DNA of 64,000 nucleotides from contig OY752150.1 of assembly GCA_963573315.1 (NCBI GenBank), positions 1,364,001-1,428,000 of the forward strand. Reading direction: 5' to 3'. This stretch comes from Entomortierella parvispora. Taxonomy: Eukaryota > Mortierellomycota > Mortierellomycetes > Mortierellales > Mortierellaceae. Position numbers and translations under genes: made by a program. Of the stretch, positions 21,165 to 31,479 are shown piece by piece. The notes under the pieces are model-generated. The model did no database searches. It was not told where the DNA came from and saw only the letters and a list, made by a program, of their open reading frames with translations. The first letter of the stretch is position 1, and the number at the start of each line of letters is the position of its first letter.

Positions 21165-22459
21165 ATGTCCATCCTCAACGTCTATGTCACCAGCGAGAAC
21201 AACTCGACCGAGCTCAGGCTGTCAAAGGCCTCGACCATCGACAACCTCAAGGTATTGCGCTCGCCGTTGACAGCTGTCTGTCAACATCCGCTGTGTTCCC
21301 TTTTCATACTTCATTTTTTTGGTCTGCATTTCTGTGTCATCCTCCAACGGCCACCCAAGCGAGCGCCTCTTTTCTTTTCTACCGTCCGTAGTCTAGTCAG
21401 CATGCAAAAGGAGACGCGGGAAGACAATTTAAAGAACCAAAAGGGGGGTGGTGGGGGTAGCATGTTCTTGGACCCCCTCCACCTCTCTCTCTTTCTCTCT
21501 CCATCTATCTCTCTCTCTTTAACATGCGAACGGACGGAGCGCGATAGAGGGAGGAAGGGGGAGGGGGCGTGAACCAACTCCAAACCCTTGGGCACCTTCT
21601 CTCACTCTGTCTTTCAGCGTTGCCCCTGGATTTTCCTTTTCCTCTTTTACCCCTCACAGATTGTTCTAATCAGATCCACCCCTTTCCCCCTTCGCTCTTG
21701 TCTAGATCAAGCTCGAGCCCATCACCGGTATCAGCGCTGGTTTCCAACAACTGGAGCTTCATCACGACGGTACCTTTGTTTGCTCGCTCGAGGGCCATCC
21801 CCAAGAGACAATGCTCGGAGCCTTCCCCATCGAGGAATACTGGACTGTCCACGTTGTCGACACAAATCCATCCCGGGTCAAGGGTCAGTTCAACGACGTG
21901 TCGTTGGTTCAAAAATTCGAATTGCCCGACGAGGAATACGAAAAGAGAACCGATTCCGTCCTCGCTTTCAAGAAACGAAACAACCTCGGTCGATTCAACG
22001 ATGCCGTCTCGGATTCTTCTGCGGCTTCGTCGCAGAACCGGTCGTTTGAGGAGGCGGCAAAGTCGATCAAGCTAGGTGACCGCTGTGAGGTCGATGTTGG
22101 AGGCGATAGTCTGAAGCGTCGTGGCACCGTTCGATTCATTGGTAAGCCATGAGTTTGGACACCTTGACTGATCCTTGGGGTGGGGGGCTGGATTCTTTTG
22201 ACGATAAGACAAAAAAACTTACATAGTTGTATCGCTTTAATTTTGTGACATTTTCTAAACTAATTTAGGCTTGACAGAGTTCCAGACTGGTATCTGGGTC
22301 GGAATCCAGTATGACGAGCCTCTAGGCAAGAACGACGGAAGCATGCAAGGCGTCCGCTACTTTACCTGCACGCCAAAGTACGGTTCCTTTGTTCGACCTG
22401 ACAAGGTCCAGACAGGCGATTTCCCTGAAGAGGATCTCTTCTCGGACGAAGACATGTAG
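21165..22459 (+). CDS. TBCB: Tubulin-folding cofactor B (Alf1/Alp11)
   Basis: Three exons (21165-21251, 21706-22141, 22269-22459), in phase, about 237 residues against 244 in human TBCB. An N-terminal ubiquitin-like domain (LNVYVTSEN...IKLEPITG) and a short helical linker ([19 protein letters not shown]) lead to a C-terminal CAP-Gly domain ([44 protein letters not shown]). The tail ends in the acidic EDM-type motif used to bind tubulin or EB proteins. With TBCE it captures alpha-tubulin released by the chaperonin and dissociates the heterodimer. All expected blocks are present. Confidence 0.95.
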
Positions 22460-22971
22460 AAAAGAAAAAAAATAAAAAGCACGTGGATGTAATAACGAAC
22501 CAAGGCCACATCTTGGATGCACGCCATGTGCCCAAACCGCTGTTCTAACATTTGCACCGGAGCGACGAAGCAGAGGCGATCATCATGGCAGCGTTTATGG
22601 GCATGTCGCGCTGATCATATAGTTTGTCCTCTGGAGTTCGGATTTCATGATTGGAGGTTCGTCTGTGAGTGCTGGCTAACGGTCCATATTATGATTAAGG
22701 ATTGTACTTTTCATAAGAAAGACGCTGTAGCTTGAAGGCAAGGTCCAGATAGAACTCAAGTAAAAAAAGATGCAGGATGACTAAAGTGCAGAAACCTGCT
22801 CTGTCCTACAGGATAGAATACCACCTGAGACCATCCGTGAAAGCTATAGCGTCCATTGAGCGACCGTTTCATGCTGTCCGCTTCCAAACGTACTCTGCAA
22901 TTCTCAAACCCGGACTCTGTGCCGCATCAGCTGCAGTTGAGGCAGGAAAGTAAGGGAGAAATTAAACGACT
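22460..22971. other. Intergenic between convergent TBCB and Tim17-like genes
   Basis: Shared 3' flank of two convergent genes. Short open frames here lack splice context or recognisable motifs. Nothing else seen. Confidence 0.5.
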
Positions 22972-23788
22972 TTACTTTGTGTTTGATCTATCATCCGACT
23001 CTGGGAGAGGGATCCTCAATGCTAAGGACCGTTCTTTCAAAGACTCTGGCAAGTACCAGACTGGTGTCCCTTTGAGAAATGAGGACATATCCTGAAGGGC
23101 GCCGCTAACCAATCCATATCCTGCTCCCAACATGAGGGTGTGTTTGGAGCTCTGTCTAGGCAGTTTATCTAAAGATTAAAAAAAAGGTGGTCAGTATCTT
23201 CTCTAGTGCGGAAACAGAGTGTTGTAGAAAGAACCGACAAACAAACGTACTTGCGACAGAAAAGATGGCACCCGAGGCGACGCCAGCCGTTATCGAGTTA
23301 AAGACATCGGCTCCTCCGCGATAGAAATCGGCACTCGCCTCCAGGATCTCAAACAGGGCGACAAGAACAGCAGTCTTTGAGGAGTAGACTGCACCTTTTG
23401 TGAGGGCGCCATAGAACATGCGGTAGTTTTTCTTTTTATGATAAAAGTACCAGCCGTCCATGGTTTTGGGTAGCCGATGGGCATTCTCGGCCAGATACTG
23501 CATGCCGGACTGACGGGAGCCCATGACGCCTCCGAGAACAAAGCCCCAGAACGCAGCCGAGGCGGTGATGAGGGCGATCCGTTTGGCGGGCTCGAGGCCT
23601 ATCCGGTTGAGGAGTGGGTTCTTATTGAGGACTGAGAAGTCTGTTCCTAGGACGGAAGTGCTGTAGTGGTGAGGAGGGTATTCGGGCCATGCGGATGCGG
23701 CGACGGATGTCCGTTGTTGCTGTTGTGATGGTGCTGGTGAGGAGGCGGGAGAAGGCGTTGGGCCTTTAGAGGGAGAAGGGGATGCCAT
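22972..23788 (-). CDS. Tim17/Tim22/Tim23-family-like mitochondrial membrane protein
   Basis: Two exons (23788-23251, 23168-22972), joined in phase, about 244 residues. An in-frame ATG at 23842 would add 18 residues but lies in a simple repeat. The first 80 residues are Pro/Ser/Gln-rich. Four hydrophobic segments follow, with the glycine-rich packing of the Tim17 superfamily (AAFWGFVLGGVMGSR, SITAGVASGAIFSVA, LMLGAGYGLVSGALQD) and an alternating charged loop (YFYHKKKNYRMFYGA). The C-terminal half is supplied by exon 2 (WYLPESLKERSL). This resembles Tim17-like complex I assembly or import proteins rather than a core translocase. I cannot assign the exact orthologue. Confidence 0.6.
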
Positions 23789-23948
23789 TCTGGGAGTAGA
23801 GTCAGTGGGGATCAATGGTGGCAACAGCATTCGTTCATTCATTCATTCAAACACGCGAGTGCCGCATGACAGAAAAAGCCACTCTCTCGGGATCAAGAAA
23901 GAACGCCACCAATTTCCGCGGGACTGCCCTTGTCGCGCGCGATGGCTG

Positions 23949-23955
23949 TGAGTCA
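23949..23955. promoter_or_regulatory. Gcn4/CpcA-type site TGAGTCA upstream of HIS2
   Basis: The palindromic AP-1/Gcn4 core TGAGTCA lies about 60 nt upstream of the HIS2 start codon, in the short divergent promoter shared with the Tim17-like gene. General amino-acid control by Gcn4-like bZIP factors on histidine genes is well established in fungi. Use of this site is inferred. Confidence 0.45.
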
Positions 23956-24011
23956 AACGTCTTCTTTCGCTGTCTCTCGTCCTCCCTTCCCTTTCTCTGC
24001 ATCCATCCACA

Positions 24012-25267
24012 ATGTTCTCTTTCCATTCGCATTCCGGCCAGTTCTGCATGCATGCCAAGGGCACGCTGGAACAGGTCGTCGAATCTGCCGTCGCCCGTGG
24101 GTTCACGCACTATGGCCTGTCGGAGCATATGCCCCGCTACCAGCCAGATCAGCTCTATCCAGAAGAGGTATTAATACGGCTTTTTTTAATTCCAAGGACG
24201 CGGATCAAATCAAGGAACCTCGGCTAAAGTTCCCTTTCACTGTCTCCATTTTTCACTTCTCTCTCTGTAAAGTCCCATTTAACTGTAAAAGATCTAGAGC
24301 AGATGTACGACCGTTTCTTGGTGGAGGCGGATCGTCTCCAAAAGAAATACAGCCAGCAGATCTGTCTATTGGTCGGGATGGAAACAGAGTATTTTGGTCC
24401 GACTTCCATTGAATACGTCCGAAGGCTGCGTCAAGAGAGGCAAGACCCGACTTTTTCTTCTTCCTCTCCTGGTCAGTTGCTGCCGCGGGTTCAATACATT
24501 GTCGGTTCATTGCACCATGTCCGTGGGATCCCATTGGATTTCTCAACAGAGCTGTATTTGAAGGCATTGCAAGTCGTGGGCCAAGGATCTTGGGAAGAGT
24601 TGTTCAAGGTCTATTTCGACACTCAGTTTGAGATGCTGCAAGGATTGCAGCCCGAAGTCGTAGGGCATCTAGACTTGGTGCGGATATTCTTTGGAGCCAT
24701 TCCTCAATGCGCCCATCATCATCACCACCAACAGGACAAGGATCCCCCGTCACAACCAGGAACATTGGCATCTGCAGGTTCAGCTAACGTCTTGACTGAT
24801 GAGCTTTGGAGTCTCGTTCAAAGAAATATCGACTATGTGATTGCATATGGTGGTCTGTTTGAGCTCAACTCTAGAGCTTGGAAGAAGGGTCTTGCTGACG
24901 CCTACCCGCAACGAGATATCCTCCAGGTAAGAACATGACAGGACTTGCCGGTGGGCCTCGCCTTTTCCAGCTCCCTAAAACCTTACTTTGTTGGTCTCCA
25001 TCTTAGTACATCATTAACAAGAATGGACGAATCACCCTGTCGGATGATTCGCACGGTCCAGACGACGTGGGGATGTTTTATGACCCGGAATTGAAGCGCT
25101 ACCTGGAACAAATGAAGATTGAAACCGTTTATTACTTGATGCCAGCAGCTTCCTCGGATCAAAAGCCTCAATTCTCTACCCAAGCTAGAAAGGAGACAAT
25201 GTCATTCCAACATGTCGTTGTGCAATCCATAGACCTTGGAAAACTGCGTTTCTTTTCCAGCAAGTAG
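24012..25267 (+). CDS. HIS2: Histidinol-phosphate phosphatase, PHP family
   Basis: Three exons (24012-24167, 24273-24926, 25007-25267), in phase, about 356 residues. PHP-type metal-binding motifs are visible: FSFHSHSGQFCMHA at the start, GLSEHMPR, GMETEY, VGSLHHVRGIPLDFS, GHLDLVR and DDSHGPDDVG. The protein hydrolyses histidinol phosphate to histidinol, the penultimate stage of histidine biosynthesis before histidinol dehydrogenase. The acceptor at 24271-24272 was chosen over a nearer one because it keeps frame and supplies the conserved SHLTVKDLEQMYDRF. A short histidine/glutamine insertion (about residue 205) is lineage-specific padding. A Gcn4-type site lies in its promoter. Confidence 0.93.
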
Positions 25268-25514
25268 AAACACCTTCCGAGATCCAATTAAAAGAGACCC
25301 ATTTTATTGGCAAAAAAGGCGTGTAGAGTACAGGTATGGACTTTGAAATGCTGTTTCTGGCGAAATTGAAGGAGAAAGAGTCGATAAGTGCTAGTCGATT
25401 TTGATATATATATAGTGCAGCCTTTTGTCGACGAGGGTGGGGGGTGTGCGGGGAAAACCGGATTTCTTGGTCTGATTTTCTGAAGTTGGCCGCGTCCAGT
25501 CAATAAGATATCGT

Positions 25515-28283
25515 TTATCCAGCCCCACCACCAGCAGAGGACAAGGTGGGTGGCGATGTATCTGAGAGGGCTGATCCAGACAAGCTCGTCACCTTTTCAG
25601 CCTGAGCTGCCCTTGCGTCCCAAAGGGCCTTCTTGATCGTGTCAACCTCATAATGCAAGGTCTTGTACCGTTCCACCATTGTACGCACGCTCTGACGATG
25701 ATATTGCTCCGCCATCATAGCAGTGGCCTTATCAACAGTGACACCGCTCCGAGGCTCCCCTGACCGTCGTAATAATTTCCGATCAGGGACTTCCTGTCCA
25801 AAAGCCTGCTCGACCCTGCGCTTTAGACGGTTGTCTTGATCGACCCCCATAGCAAGCTCCAATTCGCCGTTAAGTCGATCGAATTCTTCCTTTTTCCTGT
25901 CAATTTGGGTTTTGAGGGTCTTCATCTCTTTGTACTTTGTGTGAAACTGTTGGGAGATTACGGTATACTCGGCCTGTGTTGTAATCATCGGAACCGTAAA
26001 CACTGTTTGAAAGAAAAGAAAAAAAAAGGAAAAAACTGTCAATAAAAAGATCTTGACCCTTTCTTGTGGTCAGTGTAGACCATGCCGTCAACTCTCTTAC
26101 AAGGACTTTGAGGTTTCCGTGATACTGTTGATCCGTTGCCGACTTTTGGAATCTTGTATCCATTACTAGTAGATTTTTTTGTTTCCGATCCTCGTCTCGC
26201 CATGGCTGTTCCATTTCCATTGCTAGTGATAGAACCTCTTCGGCCAGCCACATTTGGAGATCCAACCGCGCTTAGGGCTACAGGTACCCCACTGAGGGTG
26301 GGTTTGGTTGCAGTGGAGGGGGTTGTATTGCTGTTTTGGGCTCGCACGCTGTGATTGGGTACGGCATCCAGAATCGAGGCGGCTGCCTGTCGACTGGCTT
26401 TTGTTCCTGAACTAGAGCCACCTGCACCTATGCTCTTAGTAGATGCACTGGTACTTTTCTTTTTTGACGATAGCGTGCTCGAGGTTGCGGCTGCGGGCGA
26501 TTTCCTGACCGAGACTTTCTTTTGAGTAGATCCGCTTGGGGGTTTTAGTAGAGAGTTGTTGTACGCAGATGAACGTCCATTCTCAGGTCCTTCCGACTCT
26601 GAACCGCCACCAGCTGACCGCCATCTCGATTGGGTTGTGTCCATGTTCCCTACCATGTAGCCCTCAGCAACCAAAGGAGGACTACGCTTGACCTGATCTG
26701 GGTCGAGAATACTCCGCTCTGGAGCATCCGATGGTATACCCAATTTGTCAAACGCTGCGCGAGCATTCTTGGCCGCAGCGTCCCTTTGTTTCGCAGAGTA
26801 GTTTTTCCAGTCATAGATCTTGACTTCCTTGTAGGTCTCCAGTTTCAAATAATATCGGCCCCTTGAATAGGTAGCCACCTAAGGACGAGCAATTGAATAC
26901 AAGAATAAAACTCTGTCAATATCTCACTCGATGTTCCAAAGATTTCTCGTACAAAAAAAAAGAGAGCAAGTTTGTAATCAAGTCGATCTGAGAATCGCGC
27001 AGCACTTTACACAAGCAAACATTTATCCATTTCTTCATCTCGAGACTTACACTGGAGAGGATAGATTGTAGCTCCTCTTTTTCGGCACGCAAGGGATTCA
27101 ACGCCTTCTCATCCGTTCCCTCCGAGTTCCATGCCAATAGTTGCACAACGCGTGTCCTGAGCGGAACTGTGGTCCCGGTAATGACTGCTGCTGAAGGTGA
27201 AGGGGATAGTGCGCGTCGTACAGGAATTTGCGCAGAAGCTGGTTTGGATCCTTTTTTCACTAGAGAATAAATGGTGTAAGGAGACGGCCAGCAAAAACTA
27301 GCGTTAACAAAGACGCGCCAGCAAATCATGGAGCAAATGCAAGATAAAAACTATCTACTGCTTACGGTCTTTTGGATCGAGCCTTTGCGTGCTAAAGTGT
27401 TTCGGATCCCGGAACAAAAAACCAATGATTGATTAAGTAAATAAATACATGAACAAGGCAGAATGCCGAGCGCCGTGATAACTGGGCCTTTGCCACCATG
27501 TTCCACTTACGTTCTTACAGGCTCGTGCCGTATCGCCTTCTTTTGTCCCTTCTTGTCGTGGGTCTTTTGTACTGTAAACTTTGACGAGATATTGCCAACA
27601 AGATCCAGTTGTTTTGATGCGGTTGGCAATCTATAGACCTCCATGTTGCCCATATCCTGGGCTTGTTGCGAAAAGTCGTATAGGTTCTGACCGACCATGA
27701 ATTTCTGTGGTCGCGGTGGGCGCAATAAAAGTAGGCACATTTTGGCTGTTAGAACAGGAAGTTGGGCTATGAACATGAAGGTGATTGTTATCTTTTTCAA
27801 AAGAAAAAAAGTCCCAGGGGATCGACAATTCTTCCTGGTTCCTCAACTAGACGAAAAACGCGCTCTGCTTTTAAAAAAGGGCACATTCCCACATCCACTT
27901 GTCCTTTAGCTCGCGGGCATGTCCTCGAGTTATTCCGCTATCGATGCTCGCTCGTATTTCTCCTGTTCTTCTGGACAATGATCCGCACCCATTCGTGCAC
28001 CTCGCCATTATCATATTTTTTCCTTGGGACAAGAACAGAGAGGCAAAAAAAAAAAAAAAAAAAAGGAAAACAACAAGAGGGTGGCAAAGAAGTGGACTAA
28101 AAACTGCAAAAAAAAACAACAACGAACAACATGACTTACGGATTGGCCCATGTCCAATTGTAATGAGTGTCGGCCGCTCATGATCTCTTCCAGCACCTCC
28201 TCCGACAACTTGAACTCAATAATCTGCCGCCTGGCTGGTGTGGCGGCATTGACCACAAAGAGATCATTATGATTGAGGGGCAT
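25515..28283 (-). CDS. ELL: RNA polymerase II elongation factor ELL
   Basis: Six exons (28283-28140, 27704-27511, 27391-27366, 27259-27051, 26878-26101, 26002-25515), in phase, about 612 residues, close to human ELL (621). The N-terminal ELL domain spans exons 1-5 (FKLSEEVLEEIMSG, LYDFSQQAQDMGNMEVYRL, VPLRTRVVQLLAW, YSRGRYYLKLETYKEVKIYDW). A long Ser/Thr/Pro-rich basic middle follows. The C-terminal 110 residues form the occludin/ELL coiled-coil domain (YTVISQQFHTKYKEMKTLKTQ, QSVRTMVERYKTLHYEVDTI). ELL suppresses pausing by polymerase II in super- and little-elongation complexes. The first intron (28139-27705) is 435 nt; exon 3 is a 26-nt microexon fixed by phase on both sides. Confidence 0.85.
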
Positions 28284-28938
28284 GCTGGCCGTGCTGTGCT
28301 TAGCACCCGAACGTGTTCGTGACCGTAGAGGTATTCAGAATCGGCTCAATCCAAAGATGGAATCCACACCGATTGCGCGACAGGGACAGGTGGATAAAAT
28401 GAGGCAAGCTTGTTTAGAATGGAGGGCAAAAAGAAGGGACGGGAGGCGGGAGTAGATTCCTCGCCACTCTTGTTTCGTGGTTGAGATTGCAAGCGCAAGT
28501 GTGGGATTGTCAAGGAAGGAAGGAAGGAGGAAGGCAGGGGAGGGTATCGGCAGCGAACAGCGAACTTGCAAGCGGAGAAGGAGAAAAGAAGGAAGAAAAG
28601 AAAGAAGGAAAAGAAAGAGGCAGGGACGGATTGAATGATGCGAGGGAAAATGAGATGAATGGATGAATGGATGAATGGATGGATGGATGGATGGAAGCAC
28701 GATGGACAAAAGAAGGTGGAAGGGAGACTTCAATCGACAGTCCCAAATCTTTTTTTCCCAATGTGCGACCCTCTCCCCATTTCTCTTTCTCCGCTCCTGC
28801 GCTCTTTCTTCCCCTGCACGAAAAAGTTCAAAATCACAACCGACCCCACTCCCCACCTCACATTCCCTTTGACCGTGCAACATTGGAGTGGAGTTCTTTT
28901 GGTATTATTGTGGTATGGTATAGGGCACGTCAACCAGC
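28284..28938. promoter_or_regulatory. ELL upstream region with simple repeats
   Basis: Between the ELL start and the CK2 alpha 3' end. Purine-rich on the plus strand from about 28430 to 28720, including GGAAGGAA and a (GGAT)n / GAATGGAT array at 28650-28695. Pyrimidine-rich from 28740 to 28810. No gene seen. Confidence 0.5.
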
Positions 28939-30659
28939 TCAGCTCAAAAACATGTGGCTGTTGTCGTCGTACTCATCGCCTCCAAGCTCGTTGATCTTGA
29001 GAGGCTCCATGTTGATCGACCTCAGGGGATTAAAGTATCGGTGCTGCATCGCCTCCTTTGCCGTCAGTCGCTCCTGGTGATCGTAACGAACTAGACCGTC
29101 CAAAAGATCAAAAACTGTCGTACTGGCCAGATGGGCATTGTCGTCGTTCACAAACGCCTTCCATGCCCTTGGTTTGAAGAGGTGCGAGGTCAATTCCTCA
29201 TGAGGGCTCAGATCAAGGTCGTACTTTTTCGCATATTCGAAAAACTTTTGAGACCCCAAAAGTTGAACCATCTTGACAAGCTGATCATTGTTATCCTGAC
29301 CACGTAAGAAGGGTTCCTTTTGGAAGATCTAGAGGAGTAGGTCGAACAAACGCTTTAGATGGCCAGTGTAGACAGATATCAAACAATCATCATTCAACTC
29401 AACAATCACCTACCAAGCCCGCCAGCATGACTCCGAAGCTCCACATATCGAGTGAATAGTCATAGTGTTGAAGATCCACCAAAAGTTCGGGTCCTTTCCA
29501 GTATCGTGAGGCAACTCGGACGTTATACATCGTGCCAGGCATGTAAAACTCTGCAAGGCCCCAATCAATGAGTCGTAACTAGGTTGCAAAGGAGACGATA
29601 GATGGTCAGATTGAAATCCTCTGATATCGTCAGGACAGTTGCTTATTCTGGATGTGTACCTTCCGCTTATTATGGTCAATCATGACATTGTGCGGTTTTA
29701 AATCTCTATGCATGATGCCTTTCGAGTGACAATAATCCAATGCCTAAAGAAAACACACAAAATGTGAGTATCATATGAGCCAAGGTCCAATGATATGTCT
29801 ATCCATCCATCCATCCAGGTCCTGCAAATCCTACCTGTAACAGTTGATACATGTAGTAGCGCACATCCCCGTCTTCAAGTTTTGGATAGAGGGTCCTGAA
29901 GTCGTCGTTCTCAACACACTCAAAGATTAAGGATGGCGTCTTGGACTAGGATCATTTCAGTGCAAAGATTAGTTAGAGCAATTGTGATGGATGGGCTAGA
30001 GTGTGTCATTATCAGGGTACAACAGCGGATGAACATTGTCCCACCACAAGGATACCCAAACAATCAAGGGACGGAGGGTCTTTCTTGAGAACCATCCATC
30101 CATCCATTCGTTCACTTGATGCGTCTGTATAGTGCATGAATTTACCTGAGGATCGCGAACAATATCAAAGAGAGTGATGATGTTGGGGCCACCAGTCAGG
30201 TTCTGGAGAATCTTGATTTCACGCTTGATTTTCTTCTTTTTGATGGGTTTGAGGACCTTGATGCAGCACTTTTCACGCTTGGTGAGGTCGATGCCCTCAA
30301 ACACCTCCGAGTATTTGCCGCGTCCTACCTTGCGGATGACCTCGTAATTGTCTTGGGTCCTAGTAGGATATTTAGGATTGGGGATAGATGTGGCGGAGCG
30401 GCTGTTAGTCTCGCAAGTTGGACCACATTTATCCATCCATCGTTTATCGTTTGGTTGCAGCCTTGACAGCCAAGGGACTAGTGACGGGCTATAGTTTGGA
30501 CCGAGAGATAAAAGGAAGAAAGAGGGAAGTGCATGATGCCAAGCGTTGTTACCCCCATTGCAAAGTGACATTCTCGTAGTCCCAGTGGTCCTGTCCGAGC
30601 TTTTCGTTTGCATTCGCATAGACGGTGGCGACAGTGTAGGGCAACTGAACCTTATGCAT
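28939..30659 (-). CDS. CKA1: Casein kinase II catalytic subunit alpha
   Basis: Six exons (30659-30553, 30359-30146, 29945-29835, 29743-29660, 29578-29414, 29328-28939), all in phase, about 356 residues. All kinase landmarks are seen: glycine loop [11 protein letters not shown], basic CK2 cluster [25 protein letters not shown] catalytic loop, [11 protein letters not shown] (DWG in place of DFG, diagnostic of CK2) and [10 protein letters not shown]. The N-terminal [11 protein letters not shown] segment matches the constitutively activating tail. CK2 is an acidophilic Ser/Thr kinase acting on many nuclear and cytosolic substrates; acidic Ser/Asp tracts such as that of the gene at 38470 would be candidate substrates (inference). 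Confidence 0.97.
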
Positions 30660-31479
30660 GTCGACCAAAGGAGGGATGGCGCAGGGTCCGAGGCGGGTGG
30701 GAAAAGAAAGAGGTGAGAGATGAGGAAGAGAGAGAAAGAGAGAGAGAGGAAGAGAGAGTGAGGAAGAGAGAGGGAGAAAAGGAGAGAAGGAGAAACAAGT
30801 CAGGGGATGTGTATGTGTGTATCCAAGGCGAAGAAGAGAGACGAGAAGAGAGAGCGAACGAACGAACGAACGAGAGAGCAGTGGTGTGTGCAGTGTGCAG
30901 TGTGCAGTGCGATGTGTGCAATCAACAATAGCCAATCTCACCCTGCTTTTCAACCCAACCCAAAATCCACATGTGCCCCCCTTTCCTTTTCCCCTTCGCT
31001 TCCCTCGCACACACATTTAGCGCGTGCGATCACGCCCTGTTCCTGTGCGTGCATCACCTCTTTTTTTTATTCTTTTGTCCCCAGTACAAAAAGCGCCTCT
31101 TCGCCATCTCTCTCTTTCACTTTGTCTTGTCTCCCAGAAAGTGCAAGTCGCCCTTCATTCATTCATTCATTCATTCATTCGTGCGTTCGCTCGTTCGTTC
31201 GTTCATTTGTTCCCTCTCTGCGTGTCTGTCTGTCCGTCTGTCTGTCTGTCTGTCTGTCCAAATCTTCTCCTTCTCTCTTCCCAGCCCTTGGATCGCACTC
31301 CACCACCACTCGACCCCCCCCCCCCGCTCTTCATCCACGCGACGGCTGTGCCTTGTCCCCAAAGCAACTCCATCCCCACAGGTGCAAACAAAAAGAAAGA
31401 GACCGAAGCGTCCTCACAAAGAGAGATAGAAATTTGCGCCTGATTCCCTCCGTCCTCTCTGGCTGCTCTTGAATGGCGC
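30660..31479. promoter_or_regulatory. Divergent promoter region CKA1/MED14 with mirrored repeats
   Basis: About 0.8 kb without a gene. It is purine-rich on the plus strand next to CKA1: (GA)n at 30717-30775 and GAAC repeats at about 30856-30873. It is pyrimidine-rich next to MED14: (ATTC)n at 31157-31180, GTTC repeats to 31205 and (TGTC)n at 31228-31258. The central GAAC and GTTC arrays are reverse complements. The pattern copies the striatin/TBCB region. Confidence 0.6.
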
